This document shows, in pieces, positions 8,803 to 18,046 of a stretch of DNA of 64,000 bases; within the stretch, counting starts at the first letter, position 1; each line of letters starts with the position of its first letter. A program made the translations under genes and the position numbers. This DNA comes from Streptomyces sp. PKU-EA00015 (GTDB lineage: Bacteria; Actinomycetota; Actinomycetes; Streptomycetales; Streptomycetaceae), in contig NZ_JABZEE010000008.1 in assembly GCF_013387495.1 (NCBI RefSeq), positions 1 to 64,000 on the forward strand, in the 5' to 3' direction. The notes under the pieces are model-generated. The model was not told the DNA's origin. It saw only the letters and a list, made by a program, of their open reading frames with translations, and did not search any database.

Positions 8803-11800
8803 CTACGCCTTCCGCAGGCGGAACGTCAGCGACAGGCCCTCGTCCTCGAAGGGCGAGCCGTACGACGCGTCCGCCTCACCCTCCGCGAAGTCCGTCGCCA
8901 GCACCTCGTCCGCGATCAGCGACGCATGGTCCGCCAGCGCCGACGACACCTCGGCGTCCGTCGAGCGCCACCGCAGCGCGATCCGGTCCGCGACGTCCAG
9001 GCCGCTGTTCTTGCGTGCCTCCTGGATCAGGCGGATCGCGTCACGCGCCAGGCCCGCCCGGCGCAGCTCCGGCGTGATCTCCAGGTCGAGGGCGACCGTC
9101 GCGCCCGCGTCGGACGCCACCGACCAGCCCTCGCGGGGGGTCTCCGTGATGATGACCTCCTCCGGGGACAGCGTGATCGTCTCGCCGTCGACCTCCAGCG
9201 TGGCCTCGCCCGAGCGCAGTGCCAGGGACAGCGCCGCCGCGTCCGCCGCGGCGACCGCCTTCGCCACGTCCTGCACGCCCTTGCCGAAGCGCTTGCCGAG
9301 GGCGCGGAAGTTCGCCTTCGCCGTCGTGTCGACCAGCGAGCCGCCGACCTCCGACAGCGACGCCAGCGAGGAGACGTTCAGCTCCTCGGTGATCTGCGCG
9401 TGCAGGTCGGGGGAGAGGGACTCGAAACCGGCCGCCGCCACCAGGGCGCGGGACAGCGGCTGGCGGGTCTTCACACCCGACTCGGCCCGCGTCGCGCGGC
9501 CCAGCTCGACCAGCCGGCGCACCAGCGCCATCTGGGACGACAGCGTCGGGTCGATCGCGTCCAGGTCGGCGGCCGGCCACGAGGACAGGTGCACCGACTC
9601 GGGGGCGTCCGGCGTCACCGGGACGATCAGGTCCTGCCACACCCGCTCGGTGATGAACGGGGTCAGCGGCGCCATCAGCCGGGTGACGGTCTCGACGACG
9701 TCGTGCAGCGTGCGCAGCGCGGCCTTGTCGCCCTGCCAGAAGCGGCGGCGCGACCGGCGCACGTACCAGTTCGACAGGTCGTCGACGAACGCGGACAGCA
9801 GCTTGCCGGCGCGCTGGGTGTCGTACGCCTCCATGGCCTGCGTGACCTGGTCCACCAGCGCGTGCAACTCGGACAGCAGCCAGCGGTCCAGGACCGTGCG
9901 CTCGGCCGGGGCCGGATCCGCCGCCGACGGCGCCCAGCTCGACGTACGGGCGTACAGGGCCTGGAAGGCGACCGTGTTCCAGTACGTGAGGAGGGTCTTC
10001 CGCACCACCTCCTGGATCGTGCCGTGGCCGACGCGTCGGGCCGCCCAGGGGGAGCCGCCGGCCGCCATGAACCAGCGGACCGCGTCCGCGCCGTGCTGGT
10101 CCATCAGCGGGATCGGCTGCAGGATGTTGCCCAGGTGCTTGGACATCTTGCGGCCGTCCTCGGCGAGGATGTGGCCGAGGCACACCACGTTCTCGTACGA
10201 CGACTTGTCGAAGACCAGGGTGCCGACGGCCATCAGCGTGTAGAACCACCCACGCGTCTGGTCGATCGCCTCCGAGATGAACTGCGCGGGGTAGCGCTTC
10301 TCGAAGATCTCCTTGTTCTTGTAGGGGTAGCCCCACTGCGCGAACGGCATCGAGCCCGAGTCGTACCAGGCGTCGATCACCTCCGGCACGCGCGTCGCCG
10401 TCTGCCCGCAGCCGTCCTGCGGGCAGGCGAACGTCACCTCGTCGATGAACGGGCGGTGCGGGTCCAGCCCCGACTGGTCCGTGCCGGTCAGCTCGGACAG
10501 CTCCGCGAGCGAGCCGACGCAGGTGAGGTGGTCGTCCTCGCAGCGCCAGATGGGCAGCGGGGTGCCCCAGTAGCGGTTGCGGGAGAGCGCCCAGTCGATG
10601 TTGTTGTTGAGCCAGTCGCCGTACCGGCCCTGCTTGACGGAGTCCGGGAACCAGTTGGTCGCCTCGTTCTCCGCGAGCAGCCGGTCCTTGATCGCGGTGG
10701 TGCGGATGTACCAGGACGGCTGCGCGTAGTAGAGCAGGGCCGTGTGGCAGCGCCAGCAGTGCGGGTAGCTGTGCTCGTACGGGATGTGCCTGAAGAGCAG
10801 CCCCCGGGCCTGGAGGTCGGCCGTGAGCGCCTCGTCGGCCTTCTTGAAGAAGACGCCACCGACCAGCGGGACGTCCTCCTCGAAGGTGCCGTCGGGGCGG
10901 ACCGGGTTGACGACCGGCAGGCCGTAGGAGCGGCAGACCTTGAGGTCGTCCTCACCGAAGGCCGGGGACTGGTGGACCAGACCCGTACCGTCCTCGGTCG
11001 TCACGTACTCGGCGTTGACGATGTAGTGCGCGGGCTCGGGACTGTGATCATTGGTTCCCTCGCTGACGCTCGGGAACTCGACGAGCTCGAAGGGGCGCTG
11101 ATACCTCCAGCGCTCCATCTCCGTGCCCGTGAACCTCTGTCCGGTGGCCTCCCAGCCCTCGCCGAGCGCCTTCTCCAGCAGCGGCTCGGCGACGACCAGC
11201 TTCTCCTCGCCGTTCGTCGCGACGACGTACGTGACGGAGGGGTGGGCGGCGACGGCGGTGTTGGACACCAGCGTCCACGGGGTCGTCGTCCACACCAGCA
11301 GCGCGGCCTCGCCCGCGAGCGGGCCGGAGGTCAGCGGGAAGCGCACGAAGACGGACGGGTCGACGACCGTCTCGTAGCCCTGCGCCAGCTCGTGGTCCGA
11401 CAGGCCCGTGCCGCAGCGCGGGCACCAGGGGGCGACACGGTGGTCCTGGACCAGCAGGCCCTTGCCGAAGATCTCCTTGAGCGACCACCACACGGACTGC
11501 ACGTAGTCCGGGTCCATCGTGCGGTACGCGTCGTCGAGGTCGACCCAGTAGCCCATGCGGGTCGTGAGCTCCGCGAACGCGTCCGTGTGGCGGGTCACCG
11601 ACTCGCGGCACTTGGCGTTGAACTCCGCGATGCCGTACGCCTCGATGTCCTTCTTGCCGGAGAAGCCGAGCTCCTTCTCGACGGCGAGCTCGACGGGCAG
11701 ACCGTGGCAGTCCCAGCCGGCCTTGCGGGCGACGTGGTAGCCGCGCATGGTGCGGAAGCGGGGGAAGACGTCCTTGAAGACGCGGGCCTCGATGTGGTGG

Positions 11801-11979
11801 GCACCGGGCATGCCGTTGGCCGTGGGCGGGCCCTCGTAGAACACCCACTCGGGGCGGCCCTCGGACTGCTCCAGGCTCTTCGCGAAGATCTTGCTCTCGC
11901 GCCAGAAGTCGAGCACGGCGTGCTCGAGCGCGGGCAGGTCTACCTGAGCGGGCACCTGGCGGTACTGCGGCGGTGTCAT
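8803..11979 (-). CDS. ileS: Isoleucyl-tRNA synthetase, IleRS2 type with GAHH signature
   Basis: Charges tRNA-Ile. At 1058 residues it has the length and sequence style of the IleRS2 (eukaryote-like) type. The class I signature normally reads HxGH; here residues 59-62 are GAHH, within PPTANGMPGAHHIEA. The second class I motif is intact (KMSKH near residue 613). The N-terminal half holds the editing insertion (TTTPWTLVSNTAVAAHP), and the anticodon-binding and C-terminal domains follow. IleRS2 enzymes are known to be less sensitive to mupirocin, and GxHH variants have been reported as highly resistant; resistance here is inferred. Expression should be controlled by the upstream T-box. Confidence 0.96.
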   Translation of the reverse strand: MTPPQYRQVPAQVDLPALEHAVLDFWRESKIFAKSLEQSEGRPEWVFYEGPPTANGMPGAHHIEARVFKDVFPRFRTMRGYHVARKAGWDCHGLPVELAVEKELGFSGKKDIEAYGIAEFNAKCRESVTRHTDAFAELTTRMGYWVDLDDAYRTMDPDYVQSVWWSLKEIFGKGLLVQDHRVAPWCPRCGTGLSDHELAQGYETVVDPSVFVRFPLTSGPLAGEAALLVWTTTPWTLVSNTAVAAHPSVTYVVATNGEEKLVVAEPLLEKALGEGWEATGQRFTGTEMERWRYQRPFELVEFPSVSEGTNDHSPEPAHYIVNAEYVTTEDGTGLVHQSPAFGEDDLKVCRSYGLPVVNPVRPDGTFEEDVPLVGGVFFKKADEALTADLQARGLLFRHIPYEHSYPHCWRCHTALLYYAQPSWYIRTTAIKDRLLAENEATNWFPDSVKQGRYGDWLNNNIDWALSRNRYWGTPLPIWRCEDDHLTCVGSLAELSELTGTDQSGLDPHRPFIDEVTFACPQDGCGQTATRVPEVIDAWYDSGSMPFAQWGYPYKNKEIFEKRYPAQFISEAIDQTRGWFYTLMAVGTLVFDKSSYENVVCLGHILAEDGRKMSKHLGNILQPIPLMDQHGADAVRWFMAAGGSPWAARRVGHGTIQEVVRKTLLTYWNTVAFQALYARTSSWAPSAADPAPAERTVLDRWLLSELHALVDQVTQAMEAYDTQRAGKLLSAFVDDLSNWYVRRSRRRFWQGDKAALRTLHDVVETVTRLMAPLTPFITERVWQDLIVPVTPDAPESVHLSSWPAADLDAIDPTLSSQMALVRRLVELGRATRAESGVKTRQPLSRALVAAAGFESLSPDLHAQITEELNVSSLASLSEVGGSLVDTTAKANFRALGKRFGKGVQDVAKAVAAADAAALSLALRSGEATLEVDGETITLSPEEVIITETPREGWSVASDAGATVALDLEITPELRRAGLARDAIRLIQEARKNSGLDVADRIALRWRSTDAEVSSALADHASLIADEVLATDFAEGEADASYGSPFEDEGLSLTFRLRKA

Positions 11980-12254
11980 CGTCTCCTCCGGCGGACTGTT
12001 CGTCGTTCCGTCCGGAGGGACGAAAGCCGATGCTCGTGCGGCTTCCGCGGTACCACCCTCCTTGGCGGTGCACGGGTCACCGCCCCCTCATTGGGGTCGC
12101 GAGGCCGGGTCTACTCGCCTGCTGGCTTTCTTCCGGCGGCTCCGGGGTGATGCTTCACGTCGCGCTCGCCCCCGGGCTCTCACCGTCCCCGGGTCGCTCA
12201 TGGCTGCGTACGCCGCTACTCGTCCCCATCCACGCCTTTCGCTCCGCCCAGTGT
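11980..12254 (-). promoter_or_regulatory. T-box leader (tRNA-Ile sensing) of ileS, translational type
   Basis: On the minus strand the conserved T-box sequence AGGGTGGTACCGCG is complete (12059-12046). The specifier appears to be AUC (12151-12149): it is followed by A and then a CCCC run (12147-12144 region) that can pair with GGGG at 12227-12224. The flanking AGUAG and GAAGC resemble the loop E motif of stem I. Close to the start codon, CCUCCG (12018-12013) can pair with the ileS ribosome binding site CGGAGGAG (11990-11983). This suggests that uncharged tRNA-Ile frees the ribosome binding site, as in other actinobacterial ileS T-boxes. TACACT at 12255-12250 may be the -10 element. Confidence 0.88.
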
Positions 12255-12530
12255 ACGGGCCGCGGCGAGGGGCGGCCGACCGCTTTTCGCGGCGCCGTCG
12301 CGCGGTGGTGCCGTTGACCCGAATGGCCATACGGACGTCTCCGCGGCCGGGGCGTGCCGCTGGAGCGGATTACAGGGCGGGGAGCTGGGCACAACGGATG
12401 CAGGCCCGGCTCCTCGCAGCCCGGGGCGGGGCCGAACCGGCGGCGTGCCCCGTTGCCGCAGGGCTGGTGTCGATTTATCGTCCCAGCACGATTCGCGAGC
12501 AAGATCACAATATGTGAAGGGGCCGCGGTG
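12255..12530. other. Divergent intergenic region between ileS leader and dksA-like gene
   Basis: About 276 nt with no credible gene. It should contain the promoter for the ileS T-box transcript on the minus strand and the promoter for the DksA-like gene on the plus strand. The last 60 nt before the plus-strand gene are relatively AT-rich (TTTATCG, ATCACAATATG), but no clear sigma consensus was fixed. Confidence 0.5.
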
Positions 12531-14261
12531 ATGGTGGCGAAGAAGACCGCCGAGAAGACGGCGTCAGCGCGTTCCGTCGCCACGTCCCGGACGGCGCGCT
12601 CGGGGCGCATGCCCCGGAAGACCCCCGCGGAACACGTCCCCGAGCCGGCGGGGGCCGTTGCGGATGAAGCCGCGCCTGCGAAGAAGCCGACCGCGGCCGG
12701 GACGGCCGACCGGACGGCCCGGCGGGCCCGGGCCGCGTCGGAGGCCGGTGAGGCCCCGTCGTCCGGCACCAGGGCCGCGAAGCGGGCGGCCGGGTCGGCG
12801 TCGGCTGGGAAGAAGGCAGCCCCTGCCGCCGGGAAGGCGCCCCGTACGCGGGAGGCCCCGGAGCCGGTGAAGCGCGCACGCGGCAAGGCCGCCGGCGGCG
12901 TGGATGCGGTCGAGCCGGCCGAGGCCGTCGGCAAGAAGGCGGCGCGGAAGGCCGCGCGTGCCAAGACCACCGCCGGTGGTGAGGCTGCCGAACAGGCGGC
13001 CCCCGCCAGGAAGGCGGCGCGCAAGGCCACGACCGGAAAGGCCACCGCCGGTACGGCTGCGGAGGCAGGGTCGGCCGCGACCGGCCCGGCCGCCAAGAAG
13101 GCCGCCGCCGAGAAGCGTGCTGCCGGGCAGTCGGCCGCGCGGAGCCGGCGAGCGCAGGCAGCTGCTCCTGAGGCCAAGGCGACCACGTCCCGCTCGACCG
13201 CCAGGAAGGCTGCGGACACTGCAGACCGAAGGGCCGCCGATGATGCCGGTGCCGGCAAGGCCCGTGCGGCCGCTGACGGCGGAGAGCCTCTGGTGTCGGG
13301 CGGCACGGCCGCGCGGCGCAAGGCCGCCGGGGCCGGTGCCGGGAAGGGCCGGCGTGCGCAGGCGGTCCCGGCGGGTGACGAGCCTGCGGCGGCGGGCGGC
13401 GAGGCCGCCCACGCGGCCGAGTCGGCCAGGACCACCGGTGCCGGGAAGGGCCGGCGCGGGCAGGCGGTCCCGGCGGGTGACGAGCCTGCGGCGATGGGCG
13501 GCGAGGCGGTGGCCGGTGAGGCCGCCCAAGGCGAGGAGCCTGGGGCGTCCGGCGGTACGGCCGTGCGTCGCAAGGCGGCCACCGGGCCCGGTGCCGGCAG
13601 GGGCAAAGCCGCGCAGGCCGGCACGGGCGGCGAGGCAGGCGTCGAGGAGGAGTCCGGCGGGCGCGGGGACGTGTCGGGGAAGAAGGCCGCCGCCAAGAGG
13701 TCGGCGGCCAGGAAGGCCACGAAGAAAGCCGCATCCGCGGCCGAGGCCGCACAGCAGACAGGAGCCAGGACGGTGGCAGCGAAGAAGACCGCGGGCAGGG
13801 TGTCGGGCGGAGCCGGAAGCGCGGTGGCGGTGCCCACCGCCCGTGCGGCGGCCGCGACCCCGGCCGGTGAGCTGGCGGTACGGCCCGGCGAGGACCCCTG
13901 GACCCCCGAGGAGGTCGCCGAGGCGAGGGCGGAGCTCGCGGGCGAGGCGGCCCGTCTCACGGCCGAGATCACCTCGTCCGAGACCGCGCTCGTCGGGCTC
14001 ATGCGGGACTCCGGCGACGGAGCGGGCGACGACGAGGCCGACACCGGCACGAAGAACATCACGCGCGAGCACGAGATGGCGCTCGCCGCCAACGCCCGGG
14101 AGATGCTGGAGCAGACCGAGCGGGCGCTGCAGCGGCTGGACGCGGGGACCTACGGTCTCTGCGAGAGCTGCGGCAAACCGATCGGCAAGGCCCGTATGCA
14201 GGCGTTCCCCCGCGCGACCCTGTGCGTCGAGTGCAAGCAGAAGCAGGAGCGGCGGAGCTGA
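12531..14261 (+). CDS. TraR/DksA zinc-finger protein with long Lys/Ala-rich N-terminal arm
   Basis: A 576-residue protein in two parts. Residues 1 to about 445 are low complexity, rich in Ala, Lys, Gly, Arg and Pro, with many KKA, RKA and GKGRR patches, like bacterial histone H1-type tails. The last 120 residues form a DksA/TraR-type domain: a helical hairpin (PWTPEEVAEARAELAGEAAR) and a C4 zinc finger with Cys544, Cys547, Cys565 and Cys568 in CESC-CVEC, plus YGLCESCGKPIG. DksA relatives bind the RNA polymerase secondary channel; the basic arm may bind nucleic acid. The ATG at 12531 follows GAAGGGG. The arm contains a 73-nt internal duplication. Confidence 0.82.
   Translation: MVAKKTAEKTASARSVATSRTARSGRMPRKTPAEHVPEPAGAVADEAAPAKKPTAAGTADRTARRARAASEAGEAPSSGTRAAKRAAGSASAGKKAAPAAGKAPRTREAPEPVKRARGKAAGGVDAVEPAEAVGKKAARKAARAKTTAGGEAAEQAAPARKAARKATTGKATAGTAAEAGSAATGPAAKKAAAEKRAAGQSAARSRRAQAAAPEAKATTSRSTARKAADTADRRAADDAGAGKARAAADGGEPLVSGGTAARRKAAGAGAGKGRRAQAVPAGDEPAAAGGEAAHAAESARTTGAGKGRRGQAVPAGDEPAAMGGEAVAGEAAQGEEPGASGGTAVRRKAATGPGAGRGKAAQAGTGGEAGVEEESGGRGDVSGKKAAAKRSAARKATKKAASAAEAAQQTGARTVAAKKTAGRVSGGAGSAVAVPTARAAAATPAGELAVRPGEDPWTPEEVAEARAELAGEAARLTAEITSSETALVGLMRDSGDGAGDDEADTGTKNITREHEMALAANAREMLEQTERALQRLDAGTYGLCESCGKPIGKARMQAFPRATLCVECKQKQERRS
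13333..13507 (+). repeat. Direct duplication inside the DksA-like gene
   Basis: A 73-nt segment at 13333-13405 recurs at 13435-13507 (period 102 nt, 34 codons) with four mismatches. It encodes AGKGRRAQAVPAGDEPAA and AGKGRRGQAVPAGDEPAA. Reading frame is kept, so the arm can expand or contract. Confidence 0.85.
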
Positions 14262-14333
14262 CACCGCACCCGTGTGGCGCACCCGTGTGCCGTACCCTCG
14301 TCCTCAGTCAGGCACCTAGGTTGAGGGACTCAC

Positions 14334-14894
14334 GTGGCAGAGTCGGAGCGCATCATCGGTACGCCAGATGTTGACGACGAGGCGGCGGCACCTGCCGAGC
14401 AGCCCCAGGGCAGGCGCAGGGTCGTCGCGCTCTTCGCAGTGGCCCTCGTGGCCTATCTGCTGGACCTGGTCAGCAAGATCATCGTGGTGGAGAAGCTGGA
14501 GCACCACGCTCCGATCGAGATCATCGGCGATCTGCTGAGGTTCGAGGCGGTCCGCAACCCCGGCGCCGCCTTCGGCATGGGCGAGGCCTTCACCATCATC
14601 TTCACCTTCATCGCGGCGAGCGTGATCGTCGTGATCATCCGGCTGGCGCGCAAGCTGTACAGCCTGCCGTGGGCGATCGCGCTCGGCCTGCTGCTCGGCG
14701 GTGCGCTCGGCAACCTCACCGACCGGATCTTCCGCTCGCCCGGCGTCTTCGAGGGCGCGGTCGTCGACTTCATCGCGCCCGCGCACTTCGCCGTCTTCAA
14801 CCTCGCCGACTCCGCGATCGTCTGCGGCGGTGTGCTCATCGTGCTGCTGTCGTTCCGGGGCCTGGACCCCGACGGGACCGTCCACAAGGACTGA
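14334..14894 (+). CDS. lspA: LspA, lipoprotein signal peptidase II
   Basis: Removes signal peptides from diacylglyceryl-modified prolipoproteins, the step after Lgt (gene at 54.4 kb). The 186-residue protein has four membrane segments after an N-terminal acidic tail of about 30 residues. The catalytic aspartates are Asp130 in ALGNLTDR and Asp159 in FNLADS; the conserved [10 protein letters not shown] block (73-82) is present. It starts at a GTG preceded by GAGGGA and is followed after 17 nt by rluD. Confidence 0.95.
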   Translation: MAESERIIGTPDVDDEAAAPAEQPQGRRRVVALFAVALVAYLLDLVSKIIVVEKLEHHAPIEIIGDLLRFEAVRNPGAAFGMGEAFTIIFTFIAASVIVVIIRLARKLYSLPWAIALGLLLGGALGNLTDRIFRSPGVFEGAVVDFIAPAHFAVFNLADSAIVCGGVLIVLLSFRGLDPDGTVHKD

Positions 14895-14911
14895 CAAGGC
14901 ATACTCGACGG

Positions 14912-15853
14912 GTGAGTACCCTTCCCGAGATCCGCACCCTGCCCGTACCCGACGGCCTGGAGGGCGAGCGCGTCGACGCCGCCATCTCCCGTATGTTCGG
15001 GTTCTCCCGTACGAAGGCGGCCGAGCTCGCCGCTGCCGGGAAGGTGCAGGTCGACGGCTCGGTCGTCGGCAAGTCCGAGCGGGTGCGCGGCGGCGCCTGG
15101 CTCGAGGTGGAGATGCCCCAGGCGCCCGCGCCGGTGCAGATCGTGGCCGAGCCCGTCGAGGGCATGGAGATCGTGCACGACGACGACGACATCGTCGTGA
15201 TCATGAAGCCGGTCGGCGTCGCCGCGCACCCGAGCCCCGGCTGGACCGGGACCACCGTGATCGGCGGACTCGCCGCGGCGGGCTACCGCATCTCCACCTC
15301 GGGAGCCGCCGAGCGCCAGGGCATCGTGCACCGGCTCGACGTCGGCACCTCCGGGCTGATGGTGGTCGCCAAGTCGGAGCGGGCGTACACGCTGCTCAAG
15401 CAGCAGTTCCGGGACCGTACGGTCGACAAGCGCTACCACGCGCTCGTGCAGGGCCATCCCGACCCGCTGAGCGGCACGATCGACGCCCCCATCGGCCGGC
15501 ACCCCAGCCTCGACTACAAGTGGGCGGTCACGGCGGAGGGCAAGCCGTCGGTGACGCACTACGACCTCATCGAGGCGTTCCGGGCGGCGTCGCTGCTGGA
15601 CATCAAGCTGGAGACCGGCCGCACGCACCAGATCCGGGTGCACATGGCGGCGCACCGCCACCCCTGCGTCGGTGACCTGACGTACGGCGCCGACCCCACG
15701 ATGGCCAAGCGCCTCCGCCTGACCCGGCAGTGGCTGCACGCGGTGCGGCTCGGGTTCGAGCACCCGTCCGACGGGCAGTGGGTCGAGTTCGCGAGCAAGT
15801 ACCCGGACGATCTCCAGCAGGCCCTGGAGACGATCGCCGCGGAGAGCGCGTGA
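14912..15853 (+). CDS. rluD: RluA/RluD-family ribosomal large-subunit pseudouridine synthase
   Basis: A 313-residue enzyme with an N-terminal S4 RNA-binding domain ([19 protein letters not shown], about 31-50) and the RluA-type catalytic core. The catalytic aspartate is Asp143 in [10 protein letters not shown]; the VNKPAG-equivalent is [11 protein letters not shown], and [10 protein letters not shown] follows. Likely target is 23S rRNA uridines in helix 69, by analogy to RluD. It starts at a GTG 17 nt after lspA and overlaps the next gene by 4 nt; the lspA-rluD pairing is widely conserved. Confidence 0.92.
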   Translation: MSTLPEIRTLPVPDGLEGERVDAAISRMFGFSRTKAAELAAAGKVQVDGSVVGKSERVRGGAWLEVEMPQAPAPVQIVAEPVEGMEIVHDDDDIVVIMKPVGVAAHPSPGWTGTTVIGGLAAAGYRISTSGAAERQGIVHRLDVGTSGLMVVAKSERAYTLLKQQFRDRTVDKRYHALVQGHPDPLSGTIDAPIGRHPSLDYKWAVTAEGKPSVTHYDLIEAFRAASLLDIKLETGRTHQIRVHMAAHRHPCVGDLTYGADPTMAKRLRLTRQWLHAVRLGFEHPSDGQWVEFASKYPDDLQQALETIAAESA

Positions 15854-16329
15854 CCGTGTACACCGTGCGGGTCGCGGCCGGCCCCGAGGACCGTGAGGCG
15901 TGCTTCGCCGTCCGCAAGGAGGTCTTCGTCGCCGAGCAGCGGGTGCCCGAGGACATCGAGTACGACGCCCACGACGCCGAGGACACCGGCACCATCCATG
16001 TCCTCGCGGTCCGCGCGGACGGTGTGCCGCTGGGCACCGGCCGGCTGCTGCACGGCGCGGCCGCCGCCGACCGGACCGGCGGCGACCTCACGGTCGGCTC
16101 GCTCGGTCGGCTCGCGGTGACCAGGGAAGCGCGCGGGCTCGGCGTGGGCGTGGCGCTGGTGCGCGCCATCGAGGACGCGGCGCGCGAGCGCGGCCTCGCG
16201 GCGGTCGACCTGCATGCGCAGACCCACGCGCTGGGCTTCTACGAGCGGATCGGCTACGAGGCGTACGGCACCGAGTTCCTGGACGCCGGGATACCGCACC
16301 GGTCCATGCGGCGCGACCTGTGTTCCTGA
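15850..16329 (+). CDS. GNAT family N-acetyltransferase (ElaA-like)
   Basis: A 159-residue single GNAT domain. Motif A is recognisable as [29 protein letters not shown], with the acetyl-CoA pyrophosphate loop RGLGVG, and the C-terminal [21 protein letters not shown] matches the ElaA/YjcF type. Substrate is unknown. The GTG overlaps the rluD stop (GTGA), so it belongs to the lspA-rluD operon. Confidence 0.85.
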   Translation: MTVYTVRVAAGPEDREACFAVRKEVFVAEQRVPEDIEYDAHDAEDTGTIHVLAVRADGVPLGTGRLLHGAAAADRTGGDLTVGSLGRLAVTREARGLGVGVALVRAIEDAARERGLAAVDLHAQTHALGFYERIGYEAYGTEFLDAGIPHRSMRRDLCS

Positions 16330-16386
16330 GCACCCCGGCGGGCTAGCCGTGTAAGCGGCCCGGCAGGTCCCCGTGTCAGGGTTGAG

Positions 16387-16403
16387 ACCTTGATCCTCAA
16401 GGT
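16387..16403. promoter_or_regulatory. Palindrome ahead of the antiporter gene
   Basis: ACCTTGA (16387-16393), a 3-nt spacer and TCAAGGT (16397-16403) form a perfect dyad 23 nt upstream of the antiporter start. It could be an operator or a 5' UTR hairpin; there is no further support. Confidence 0.35.
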
Positions 16404-16425
16404 TCCAGGCCGGCGGAGGACCATC

Positions 16426-18012
16426 GTGGACCAATTGGCCCTGTTGTTCGCCCTGTTGTTCGGCGCCGTGGTGACCGTCCCGCTGGGGCAGCGGCTCGGG
16501 CTGCCCGCGCCGGTGCTGATGACGCTCGCCGGGATCGTGCTGGCCCTGCTGCCGTTCGTACCGAACGTCGACGTGCCGCCCGACCTCATCCTTCCGCTGC
16601 TGCTGCCGCCGTTGCTGTACGCGGCCGTCCAGCGCACCTCCTGGCGGCAGTTCACCGCGAACGCGCGGCCCATCCTGCTGCTCGCCGTCGCGCTCGTGTT
16701 CGTGACGACCGCGGTGGTCGCCGCCGTCGCCCATGCCGTGGTCCCCGGCCTGCCGATCGCCGCGGCGGTCGCCCTCGGCGCGCTGGTCGCGCCTCCCGAC
16801 CCCGTGGCGGCCACGGCTGTCGCGGGCTCGCTGGGGCTGCCGCGCCGACTGGTGTCGATCATGGAGGGGGAGGGGCTGTTCAACGACGTCACGGCCATCG
16901 TGCTCTACCACGTGGCGATCGCGGCGGCCGTGAGCGGCGAGTTCTCCTGGGAGGTCGCCGCGGGGGAGCTGGTGCTGTCGGCCGTGGTCGCCGTGGCGGT
17001 GGGGCTCGTGCTCGGCTGGCTCTCGGACAAGCTGATGGGGCTGCTCGGCGACGCGACCCTGCAGGTCGGCCTCTCGCTGATGGTGCCGTTCGTCAGCTAT
17101 GTGCTGGCGGAGGAGCTGATGGGCTCCGGCGTCCTCGCCGTCCTGACCACCGCGCTGTTCCTCGCCGAGCGCACCGCGGACCCGGACGACGTGATGGGCC
17201 GGCTGGCCGGGAGCACGTTCTGGCAGATCGTCGACACCCTCGTCACCGGCGTCGCCTTCGGGCTCATCGGCCTCGAACTGCACAACGTCTTCGGCACCGC
17301 CGACGGGCGGCTCGGGCAGCTGCTCGGATGGAGCGCCGCGGTCGTCGCGGTCGTCGTCGGCGTACGGCTGCTGTGGCTGCTGCCCGCCGCCTGGCTCGCC
17401 AAACGGATGCACCACCTGCGCGACTACGACGAGGACGTGCCCACCAGCTGGCGGGAGACCGTCGTCCTGTGCTGGGCGGGGATGCGAGGCGTGGCATCGG
17501 TCGCCCTCGCCCTCGCGATCCCGCTGGAGACGGACCACGGCACGGGGTTCCCGATGCGCGAGGTGATCATCTTCATCGCGTTCGCCGTCATCATGGCGAC
17601 CCTGGTCTGCCAGGGCCTGACCCTGCCGTGGCTGGTTCGGCGGCTCGGGGTGCGCGCGGACACCGGCGCGGAGCGCGAGCTGGAGCGCAGCCTCGCCGTC
17701 CGGGCGGCGCGGGCGGCGAGGGCCCGGCTCAAGGAGATCGAGGCCGAGGAGGACCTGCCCGAGGATGTCAGCGAGCGGCTCCACCGTGGCGCCGTCGAGA
17801 TGGGCGCACGGATCAGCCCGGACATCGTGGACGACGAGCGGCGCGACTGGTTCGCGAAGCGGGCCGAGCGGATGGCGACGGTGCGGCGCATCCAGCGGGA
17901 GATGATGTCGGCCGCGCGCCACGCGGTGCTCTCGGCGCGCAACGAACCGGGCGCGGACCCGGAGATCGTGGACCGGGTGCTGCGGCACCTGGACGTGCAC
18001 AGTCTGCGGTGA
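16426..18012 (+). CDS. CPA1-family sodium/proton antiporter (NhaP/NHE type)
   Basis: A 528-residue polytopic transporter with about 12 hydrophobic segments up to residue 410, then a cytoplasmic tail of about 115 charged residues. Family marks include LLPPLLYAAVQ, the ion-site segment GALVAPPDPVAATAV with the PDPVA motif, and MEGEGLFNDVTAIVLY (matching ExxxxxND). It probably exports Na+ or K+ for protons. I use the GTG at 16426 because GGCGGAGGA lies 6 nt upstream; a TTG at 16390 is less likely. Confidence 0.9.
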   Translation: MDQLALLFALLFGAVVTVPLGQRLGLPAPVLMTLAGIVLALLPFVPNVDVPPDLILPLLLPPLLYAAVQRTSWRQFTANARPILLLAVALVFVTTAVVAAVAHAVVPGLPIAAAVALGALVAPPDPVAATAVAGSLGLPRRLVSIMEGEGLFNDVTAIVLYHVAIAAAVSGEFSWEVAAGELVLSAVVAVAVGLVLGWLSDKLMGLLGDATLQVGLSLMVPFVSYVLAEELMGSGVLAVLTTALFLAERTADPDDVMGRLAGSTFWQIVDTLVTGVAFGLIGLELHNVFGTADGRLGQLLGWSAAVVAVVVGVRLLWLLPAAWLAKRMHHLRDYDEDVPTSWRETVVLCWAGMRGVASVALALAIPLETDHGTGFPMREVIIFIAFAVIMATLVCQGLTLPWLVRRLGVRADTGAERELERSLAVRAARAARARLKEIEAEEDLPEDVSERLHRGAVEMGARISPDIVDDERRDWFAKRAERMATVRRIQREMMSAARHAVLSARNEPGADPEIVDRVLRHLDVHSLR

Positions 18013-18046
18013 GCCTCCGCCGCAGCGCCGGGCCGCAGCGACCTCG

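Noticed and set aside
8578..12150. A 1190-codon open frame on the plus strand opposite ileS
   Set aside because: It is antisense to a clear isoleucyl-tRNA synthetase and its composition (Arg, Val, Asp, Leu, Gly) is the usual mirror of high-GC codon bias.
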